A DNA stretch of 5,165 nt, from contig CAMUBM010000066.1 in NCBI GenBank assembly GCA_947087145.1, positions 1 through 5,165 of the forward strand, written 5' to 3'. The position numbers and the translations under genes are program-made. The notes under the pieces are model-generated. The model was not told the DNA's origin, did no database searches, and saw nothing but the letters and a program-made list of their open reading frames with translations. Of the stretch, positions 1 to 5,109 are shown in pieces (the stretch's first letter is position 1; each line of letters opens with the position of its first letter). The stretch is from an uncultured Mycoplasmatota bacterium. GTDB taxonomy: Bacteria > Bacillota_I > Bacilli_A > RF39 > UBA660.

Positions 1-2362
1 TGAAAAGCCAATCCCTTGGAAATTCTGTAATAATACTTTTAGGAATTATCTCTTCATTCAAATTTTTTCGTATTTTAGAAATCATATTGTAATAGTTTGG
101 ACTTTTTTGCTTAGAAGGATATGTATCTAAATTTTCTCCGAAAAGAGAAAAAAATACATTTTGAAAACTTTCTTTTTGATTAAGAAAATACCAAAAAACG
201 TCTTTCTTTGGACTAGAAAACAAGGAAAAAAAGGATGAATATTGTTTTCTTGATTGTTTTGATGAAGACACTTTTAATAATTCCTCTATAAGTTGATTAT
301 AGGCATTATTATTTTCTGAAAGGTGATACTTATCGAAAGCAGATCCATGAACTTGATAAAATAGTTTTTGTTGTTCTTGGGTTAAAGCAGATACTTTTTC
401 TTTTAATGTTACAACATCTTTGACCTTTAAAAGTTTTAATGTATATTCTAAAGGAGTAAGTGGCTGTATCGTGCCTTCTGCAATTTCTTTTAACTCTTTT
501 ATCGCCAAATAATAAGTAGCATTTTTATCTATAGTATGTTGTTCTAGTAAATTTTCTCCATAAGTTTCCTTAATAATTTCTCGTTTCTTTTGAGGCAAAC
601 ATTGTACCAAAAAGTATCTTTCTTCCCTTCCATACATTGGTAAAAGAAAGCGAAAAGATTTTTTCTCCATCCTACGAAGAATTTCTTCTTTACTTTTTTT
701 AGTATAATCAGAAAATAATTCGCGAATATCTCGATCAATGGATTGTAAAAATGAGGCATTTTCTCTTTCTATTTTCTCAAAAGAACTCTTATATTTTTTA
801 GAAAAAGTTTTTCCGTTTATAGAAATTCCTCTTAAACGACAATATTCTTTTCTATCTTTCTTTGGTATCCATGACAAAAGTTCCCAAAAAATTTCAGGAG
901 TCAAATCGGAATGAATAGTAGAAATAGAAAAAGACACCATTGACTCTGTTTGTCTCGGTAAACTAGTAATAAAATCGACTTTCTTTTGACTTTTATCTAC
1001 TAGTTGCGTTTTATGTACAGAAAGAAAAGCGTCATTGGATGGATTATAATCTGGAGAAAATCGTCTTCCCAATGGATTTTTTCTTACTTTTTTTGCAGCC
1101 TTTACTTCTATCTGACGAATTCTCTCTCGAGTCACATGAAAGACTTTTCCTACCTCTTCTAAAGTCCAAACTCGTCCATCTATTAATCCATTTCGAAGCA
1201 ATAAAACTTGAAACTCTCTTTCTGTAATTACATTTTGCATAACATTTAGAAGTTCTCGTAAATTATTATTTTCAACTACTTGGTCTGCAAAAAATGCTTT
1301 TTGATCTGGAATAAAATCTCTCAAAAAAGAATCTTCTTCGTCTCCAATCGTTTGATCCATAGAAGTTAGTTCTAACATAGCATATTTTAAAATTTCTTCT
1401 ACTTTTTCTTTCGATAAATGCATCTCTTTTGCTAGCACTTCTGGTGTTGGATCAATCCCTAACTTTTCCAGTTCTCCTTGTACTCGTTTTAGTTTGTTAA
1501 TTGCCTCTACCATATGTACGGGAATTCGAATTGTTTTTGCTTGATTAGCAATAGCCCGAGTCATTGCTTGACGTATCCACCAAGTAGCATGTGTAGAAAA
1601 TTTACATCCTCTTTTATAATCAAATTTTTCTACTGCTTTCATAAGACCAATATTTCCTTCTTGAATCAAATCAAGAAAAAGCATTCCACGACCAATATAT
1701 CGTCTAGCAATACTTACTACCAAACGAAGATTGGCTTCTGCCATTTTTTTCTTAGCTTCTTCATTACCTTTTTCAATCTCTTTAGCAAGGAAAATCTCTT
1801 CTTCTGCTGACAATAAAGGAACCTTCCCAATTTCCTTTAAATACATATGCACCGGATCTAAATTTGAATCTTCTTCCGTATCTTCTATAGTCCATTCTTC
1901 CTCTAAAATAGTAACCTCACGGCTTTCAAGATAGGCTTCACAAAGTATTTGCAAATTTGTATTTTCTTCCGTAAAAGACAAAATTTCTTCTTGTTTTATT
2001 TCGGTCCGATTAGAAACAAACTTTGAAAATAATTCTTCAAATATAGAGAATGTCAAAAGTACTTCGACATCTTTTGGTATTAATACATACTCCGCTTCGT
2101 CTAAAAGTTCAAAAAATTTTCTTAACTTGTTTTTTATAGTTTTAGAACTCGCATTTAAATTCAAATTCAATGCATATAAATAATTTTGCATCATAGTAAC
2201 ATCCAAATGTTTTTTCAAATATTTTATCATTTTTTTATGAACACTTACTTGTAAATTAGGTTCTTTTAATGATTGTTTATAGATTTCTAAAAAGTCTTCA
2301 TCCGTTATATTCGTATAAGCATATTTTTCCTTTAATATTTTCTGTTCTTCAGATAAAGTCAT
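1..2362 (-). CDS. RpoD-type sigma-70 factor with long C-terminal extension (3' end outside window)
   Basis: The protein is an RNA polymerase sigma subunit directing promoter recognition. Translating the minus strand from ATG 2362 gives 787 codons with no stop before the left edge, so the C-terminus is missing. Region 1.2 starts at residue 169 (DPVHMYLKEIG). Region 2 spans about 209-288, with the core-binding LIQEGNIGLMKAVEKFD segment and the -10 reader around 249-268 (WW at 261-262, Q265, T268). Region 3 follows from 289, with H283 and E286 suited to extended -10 contacts. The finger (IGDEEDSFLRDF) lies near 339-350. Region 4 is about 369-428, with the -35 helix VTRERIRQIE at 410-419. Residues 1-168 are not recognised. 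Ordinary primary sigmas end soon after region 4, but this one continues at least 359 residues. The start is supported by GAGGGTGG at 2368-2375, 5 nt upstream. Sigma-70 membership is certain. Whether it is the housekeeping sigma or a paralogue is open, because no dnaG precedes it and some -10 contact residues differ. Confidence 0.95.
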   Translation of the reverse strand, partial: MTLSEEQKILKEKYAYTNITDEDFLEIYKQSLKEPNLQVSVHKKMIKYLKKHLDVTMMQNYLYALNLNLNASSKTIKNKLRKFFELLDEAEYVLIPKDVEVLLTFSIFEELFSKFVSNRTEIKQEEILSFTEENTNLQILCEAYLESREVTILEEEWTIEDTEEDSNLDPVHMYLKEIGKVPLLSAEEEIFLAKEIEKGNEEAKKKMAEANLRLVVSIARRYIGRGMLFLDLIQEGNIGLMKAVEKFDYKRGCKFSTHATWWIRQAMTRAIANQAKTIRIPVHMVEAINKLKRVQGELEKLGIDPTPEVLAKEMHLSKEKVEEILKYAMLELTSMDQTIGDEEDSFLRDFIPDQKAFFADQVVENNNLRELLNVMQNVITEREFQVLLLRNGLIDGRVWTLEEVGKVFHVTRERIRQIEVKAAKKVRKNPLGRRFSPDYNPSNDAFLSVHKTQLVDKSQKKVDFITSLPRQTESMVSFSISTIHSDLTPEIFWELLSWIPKKDRKEYCRLRGISINGKTFSKKYKSSFEKIERENASFLQSIDRDIRELFSDYTKKSKEEILRRMEKKSFRFLLPMYGREERYFLVQCLPQKKREIIKETYGENLLEQHTIDKNATYYLAIKELKEIAEGTIQPLTPLEYTLKLLKVKDVVTLKEKVSALTQEQQKLFYQVHGSAFDKYHLSENNNAYNQLIEELLKVSSSKQSRKQYSSFFSLFSSPKKDVFWYFLNQKESFQNVFFSLFGENLDTYPSKQKSPNYYNMISKIRKNLNEEIIPKSIITEFPRDWLF
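68..868 (-). repeat. Four degenerate tandem modules in the sigma factor's C-terminal extension
   Basis: Within the coding sequence, four divergent protein modules align without gaps. The anchors are G512, G602, G673 and G742, each followed exactly 19 residues later by Ile (531, 621, 692, 761). Thirteen or fourteen residues before each Gly lies a short helical lead such as IPKKDRKEYCRLRG, LPQKKREIIKETYG or LTQEQQKLFYQVHG. Modules 2 and 4 share GENL after the anchor and a YY pair at 617-618 and 757-758. Module 3 has Y688 at the first position of that pair. Anchor spacing is 90, 71 and 69 residues. The lead resembles the start of the protein's own region 4 (ITEREFQVLLLRNG, also 14 residues to G392), so an origin from degenerate sigma region 4 helix-turn-helix units is plausible. 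This is a protein-level repeat; I did not see DNA-level identity. Confidence 0.6.
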
Positions 2363-2381
2363 AAAAACCACCCTCAAACTT

Positions 2382-2410
2382 ATTATAACAATTCCTTCTT
2401 CCTTTGTCTT
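2382..2410 (-). promoter_or_regulatory. Sigma-A-type extended -10 promoter of the sigma-factor gene
   Basis: On the minus strand, TATAAT (2387-2382) is preceded directly by TGT (2390-2388), a perfect extended -10 (TGnTATAAT). A 17-nt spacer separates it from AAGACA (2410-2405), which matches four of six bases of TTGACA. Transcription would start near 2375, leaving a leader of only about 12-14 nt that is mostly the ribosome binding site. Confidence 0.7.
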
Positions 2411-2464
2411 TAAAAAATTCACTAAATATCTTAAACAAAAACAATCTCACAAGCCACAAAAAAA

Positions 2465-2473
2465 CATATAATA
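2465..2473 (+). promoter_or_regulatory. Candidate -10 element of the small membrane-protein gene
   Basis: CATATAATA contains a perfect sigma-A -10 (TATAAT at 2467-2472) but no good -35 at 16-18 nt upstream. The same bases match the sigma-K -10 consensus CATAnnnTA and match sigma-E CATACA(A/C)T at seven of eight positions. I found no matching sporulation -35 at normal spacing. Start of transcription near 2479 would make the leader about 9 nt. The controlling sigma factor cannot be settled by reading. Confidence 0.35.
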
Positions 2474-2477
2474 CCAT

Positions 2478-2484
2478 AGGTGAT
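2478..2484 (+). promoter_or_regulatory. Ribosome binding site fixing the start of the 69-residue protein
   Basis: AGGTGAT is complementary to the anti-Shine-Dalgarno end of 16S rRNA (the AGGAGGTGATC core) and ends 3 nt before ATG 2488, a normal register for that part of the core. No comparable site precedes the upstream in-frame TTG at 2404, so the shorter protein is preferred. Confidence 0.7.
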
Positions 2485-2487
2485 TAT

Positions 2488-2697
2488 ATGTATAACAAAG
2501 GACCTTGCTGCCCACCTCCCAATAGACCCAGAGGAGGAGGATTTTTTACTATCCTAGCCATATTTGCTTTATGTATTTTGATATTTTATCAATTAATTAT
2601 TACATTAATTTTACCATTACGTTTCAATATATTTATTCTATTAATAGAAATATTTGTTTTAACTTTCTTGCTCTATCGCGTAGTATGGCCGCACTAA
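2488..2697 (+). CDS. Small two-helix membrane protein with Cys-Cys-Pro-rich N-terminus, unknown function
   Basis: This is a 69-residue protein that I do not recognise. It opens with MYNKGPCCPPPNRPRGGG, a short head rich in Cys, Pro, Gly and Arg. Two hydrophobic stretches follow, at about residues 19-42 and 45-64, joined by a short turn around PLRF and ending RVVWPH. This predicts a hairpin membrane protein with both ends on the same side; the positive charges in the head, turn and tail do not clearly fix which side. It is the only plus-strand gene here. It lies between the sigma factor and the YsxE-like gene, and its last 39 bp overlap the end of the latter in antisense. The start is set by the AGGTGAT site. 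An N-terminal extension to TTG 2404 is possible in frame but has no ribosome binding site. The neighbourhood makes a sporulation role conceivable, but nothing in the protein itself shows this. Confidence 0.65.
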   Translation: MYNKGPCCPPPNRPRGGGFFTILAIFALCILIFYQLIITLILPLRFNIFILLIEIFVLTFLLYRVVWPH

Positions 2698-3558
2698 CTT
2701 TTCCGTAAGAAAAAGATAATCTATAGCTTCACGAACGTTTTGACAAGTAAAAAACTCTGTAGAAGAAAAATCAATTTTTTTAGGTAAAGAAATCAAAATA
2801 AAGAACAACTTCTTTTCATCCTCAGTTAATTTTACTTTTTCTAAATACCTAGAAAATACCACATCAAAATCGACTTGAAAATAAGAATTTTGATACAACT
2901 GCACAAAATCGACAATTGGACTATCCGTGCGAGCATTTTCCCAACTAATTAAATAATCGTCTTTGCTCTTAATAAAATGATCCAAAGACAAATGATTATG
3001 AATGGTACAAATCCGTTTTTTCGTTTGCTCTTTCACCATTGAAAACCATGCATCTAATTCCGAAGAAGCGAATGTAAGGGCTGAAAATACTTTACTCAAA
3101 TTGCGTCCCAAAGCATAAGAAGAAGGAGACATATACATCTCTTTTTTTATGTTTTCATAAAAATCATTATAAACTTTTTCTAAATACAAAATGTTACTTT
3201 TTATGTTATCATAAATCGTTTTGAACTCGTCTTCTGTAACATTTTTATAATAAGTCGTTTTATTATGCAGATTAGCAACAACTTCAATTAAATCAAGGGC
3301 TTTCTGTTCTATGGGCATAGAAACACCCTCTACATATTCATAAACATTGACATCACTTCTTGATTCGTCAATCAAAGGAGGAAAATGAATAAAACTACGA
3401 CTTGTTAAATAAGAGTACAACTCCCGTATATTTTGATCTGAATTTTTTTCTTTGACTACAAAGTCCCCTGACGTAGTATTCAAAATCAAAGCTTTCCCAC
3501 AAATCGTAATTCGATAAGGTTTATAAATATTTTTTAAAACTTCAATTGATTTATTCAT
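2659..3558 (-). CDS. ysxE: YsxE-like (CotS family) spore-coat pseudokinase
   Basis: This 299-residue protein has the aminoglycoside phosphotransferase/CotS kinase-like fold. An N-lobe strand has FVVKEK with candidate ATP-site Lys36, the hinge is YEYVEG (73-78), and the C-lobe loop is HNHLSLDHF (187-195), followed by YLISWENA (202-209) and SPIVDF. Active kinases of this fold carry H-G-D-x4-N and then IDF-type metal ligands. Here the catalytic Asp position is His189, the Asn position is His194, and the metal-binding Asp position is Ser205, so phosphotransfer is unlikely. The identity rests on this degenerate CotS-like architecture and on lying directly behind a SpoVID-like gene, as ysxE does in Bacillus subtilis. 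ATG 3558 is preferred; TTG 3561 is an alternative. ATG overlaps the upstream stop (ATGAATAA, 8 bp) and has no clear Shine-Dalgarno, which suggests translational coupling. The likely role is structural or regulatory during coat assembly in the mother cell. Confidence 0.8.
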   Translation of the reverse strand: MNKSIEVLKNIYKPYRITICGKALILNTTSGDFVVKEKNSDQNIRELYSYLTSRSFIHFPPLIDESRSDVNVYEYVEGVSMPIEQKALDLIEVVANLHNKTTYYKNVTEDEFKTIYDNIKSNILYLEKVYNDFYENIKKEMYMSPSSYALGRNLSKVFSALTFASSELDAWFSMVKEQTKKRICTIHNHLSLDHFIKSKDDYLISWENARTDSPIVDFVQLYQNSYFQVDFDVVFSRYLEKVKLTEDEKKLFFILISLPKKIDFSSTEFFTCQNVREAIDYLFLTEKLVRPYYAIEQES

Positions 3559-4246
3559 CAAGACAAGGAATTAATAATTTATCTCCCACTGCTATAGTAT
3601 CTACGCCATTATAACGTTTTAAAGTATCACTATCTGTTTGGTACATAGCGACAATGCTTTCTAACGTATCTTCTTCACTTACGATATGAATATGGTACGT
3701 TACATACTCACTTTCCGTAGTCCCTGCTGTATCTAAAATCAATTCTTCACTTTGTTGGTCCAAACGAGTATCTTCCATTTCTTCTGTCGTCTCTTTTTCC
3801 TGTGGCTCTTCTAAAAACATTTGATGAATTTCTTCTATCTCCGCTTCTCTTACCTCTTCTTTTTCTTGACTCTCTTCTTCTCTTTCTTCCTCTTCTACCA
3901 TTTCATTCTCTTCTTTAATTTCTTCTATTTCGTCGGCAGTTACCATGAATTCAATATTTACCTTAAGGAGATTGTCTCCTAAGATTTCATACGTAAAATC
4001 GGTAATCTCAAAATCAACAGACTCTTTCACAATCTTATCTGTCACATCGACACTAAATGGAAGTTTGTAAAGAAATGCTTCTTTATTAATGCTAACTTCA
4101 TGACTACGAAATTCTCCTGAAACAATAAAATTTCCTTCAATAGAAGTCTCCCCGCAATCTAGTTCATGTTCCAAAGAAATACTACAAATTTCTGCTATTT
4201 TACTATCAAATGCGATTTCCTTTGTATAAGGCACTATACTTTTCAT
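3551..4246 (-). CDS. spoVID: SpoVID-like spore coat morphogenetic protein with C-terminal LysM
   Basis: This 231-residue protein has three parts. Residues 1-104 form a beta-rich N-terminal domain like that of SpoVID/SipL, with IAEICSISLEHEL and the conserved-looking IEGNFIVSGEF followed by LPFSVDV. Residues 105-170 are an acidic linker with 29 Glu in 66 positions. Residues 183-228 are a LysM domain (YHIHIVSEEDTLESIVAMYQ, then LKRYNG and VGDKLLIP). In Bacillus subtilis SpoVID is a mother-cell protein that drives encasement of the forespore by the coat and works with SpoIVA and SafA; LysM domains bind glycan-containing polymers. This copy is far shorter than the roughly 575 residues of the B. 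subtilis protein, mostly through a shorter middle. AAGGGTGA at 4253-4260 lies 6 nt before the ATG. The following ysxE-like gene overlaps its stop. Expression fits the sigma-E-type promoter just upstream. Confidence 0.85.
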   Translation of the reverse strand: MKSIVPYTKEIAFDSKIAEICSISLEHELDCGETSIEGNFIVSGEFRSHEVSINKEAFLYKLPFSVDVTDKIVKESVDFEITDFTYEILGDNLLKVNIEFMVTADEIEEIKEENEMVEEEEREEESQEKEEVREAEIEEIHQMFLEEPQEKETTEEMEDTRLDQQSEELILDTAGTTESEYVTYHIHIVSEEDTLESIVAMYQTDSDTLKRYNGVDTIAVGDKLLIPCLDE

Positions 4247-4270
4247 TTACTCTCACCCTTTCTTATTGAA

Positions 4271-4298
4271 AGTGTATGAGAAAAATTTTAATTTATGA
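4271..4298 (-). promoter_or_regulatory. Sigma-E-type (mother-cell sporulation) promoter of spoVID-ysxE
   Basis: On the minus strand CATACACT (4278-4271) matches the Bacillus sigma-E -10 consensus CATACA(A/C)T exactly. It is preceded, after 13 nt, by TCATAAA (4298-4292), close to the -35 element TCATATT. Transcription would start near 4264, just ahead of the ribosome binding site at 4260-4253. spoVID is sigma-E controlled in B. subtilis, so element and gene agree. The 77-nt gap upstream of the gene holds nothing else convincing. Confidence 0.65.
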
Positions 4299-4323
4299 TT
4301 TTTAATAAAATTTTTATAATCTT

Positions 4324-5022
4324 TTACTTTTCTAACATTTTTTCAACAATTCCATCAATATGAGACTGCGTTGTATCAAACAAAGGTACCGCTACATCTT
4401 CTTGCTTTATTAACATTTCTATTTCGGTGCATCCTAAAATAATTCCTTCTATTTGTTCATTTTCAACTAATTTTTCAATTACATTTTTATAATATTCTTT
4501 AGAAGAGTTTTTAATCTTCCCTTTACAAAGTTCCTCAAAAATAATTCGGTCTATTTCTTTGATTTCTTCCCTAGAAGAAGGAACAATTGCTTTTATTCCA
4601 TTTTCAGCCAAACGTTTCACTAAAAAATCTTCTTCCATCGTATAACGAGTTCCTAAAAGACCTACTTTTTTTATATTTTGTTCTTTGCACTTTAAAGCAA
4701 CACAATCTGCAATATGAAGAACAGGAATAGAAATTTTTTCTTGCACTTGTTCTGCTAATTTATGCATCGTATTCGTAGCAATGACAATAAAATCTGCTCC
4801 TGCATTCTCTAATAGTACAGCTATATTTCCTAATATTTCTCCAATACTATCCCATTTTTCTTCTAACATAAGAGTTCGAATCGGTTCAAAATTTACATTG
4901 TATAATAGGATTTCTCCACAAGTAAGTCCTCCACAAATATGATTGATAGAACGATTCATTCTTTCATAATAATGCAAACTTGACTCGTAACTCATTCCTC
5001 CAATCATACCTACCTTTTTCAT
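4324..5022 (-). CDS. Aspartate/glutamate racemase family protein, YgeA-like Thr/Cys active site
   Basis: This 232-residue, PLP-independent racemase of the Asp/Glu/hydantoin racemase superfamily has the usual family length. It opens with the hallmark MKKVGMIGGMSYES. The first catalytic loop is ATNTMHK (82-88) and the second is LGCTEIEML (197-205). The catalytic pair therefore appears to be Thr83 and Cys198 rather than two cysteines. From memory, E. coli YgeA, an L-Asp/L-Glu racemase, uses a Thr83/Cys197 pair, which this arrangement mirrors closely. Expected activity is interconversion of amino-acid enantiomers in the cytoplasm; the exact substrate cannot be read from sequence. MurI-type cell-wall glutamate racemase is less likely because those have two catalytic cysteines. 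AAAGGAAGA at 5031-5039 lies 8 nt before the ATG. The gene lies 77 bp upstream of spoVID on the same strand but has its own candidate promoter, so a shared role is not shown. Confidence 0.88.
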   Translation of the reverse strand: MKKVGMIGGMSYESSLHYYERMNRSINHICGGLTCGEILLYNVNFEPIRTLMLEEKWDSIGEILGNIAVLLENAGADFIVIATNTMHKLAEQVQEKISIPVLHIADCVALKCKEQNIKKVGLLGTRYTMEEDFLVKRLAENGIKAIVPSSREEIKEIDRIIFEELCKGKIKNSSKEYYKNVIEKLVENEQIEGIILGCTEIEMLIKQEDVAVPLFDTTQSHIDGIVEKMLEK

Positions 5023-5047
5023 ACATTATCTCTTCCTTTCTAAAGAA

Positions 5048-5056
5048 AATATAGCA
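5048..5056 (-). promoter_or_regulatory. Candidate extended -10 promoter of the racemase gene
   Basis: The minus strand reads TGCTATATT, an extended -10 (TGn followed by TATATT, one mismatch to TATAAT). No -35 close to TTGACA is present at 16-18 nt upstream, so it would depend on the TGn motif. Transcription would start near 5041, giving a leader of roughly 19 nt. Confidence 0.4.
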
Positions 5057-5109
5057 AAATAAAATGAAAAAATAGTGAAAAAGAACAAAAATTTTCTTCA
5101 CAAAAAAAA

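Noticed and set aside
544..759. Open frame of 71 codons on the minus strand
   Set aside because: It lies inside the sigma-factor gene in another frame, is Phe/Lys-rich as expected for shifted A+T-rich sequence, and the sigma frame is intact across it.
1039..1934. Three plus-strand open frames (1039-1227, 1514-1810, 1731-1934)
   Set aside because: All are antisense to the highly conserved sigma regions 2-4, with low-complexity composition and no recognisable domain.
2404..2487. N-terminal extension of the small membrane protein from TTG 2404
   Set aside because: There is no ribosome binding site before the TTG, the extra residues are Asn/Lys-rich and unremarkable, and the extension would cover the perfect -10. 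ATG 2488 has a proper AGGTGAT.
2698..2720. Possible hairpin CTTTTCCGTAAGAAAAAG after the small gene
   Set aside because: It is a short A/T stem with a bulge, lies inside the ysxE coding sequence and lacks a following T-run, so I do not call it a terminator.
4281..4315. Inverted repeat AAAAATTTTA / TAAAATTTTT between the racemase and spoVID
   Set aside because: The 10-bp arms are purely A/T, expected by chance at this base composition, and give no stable terminator. They also flank the sigma-E -35 element.
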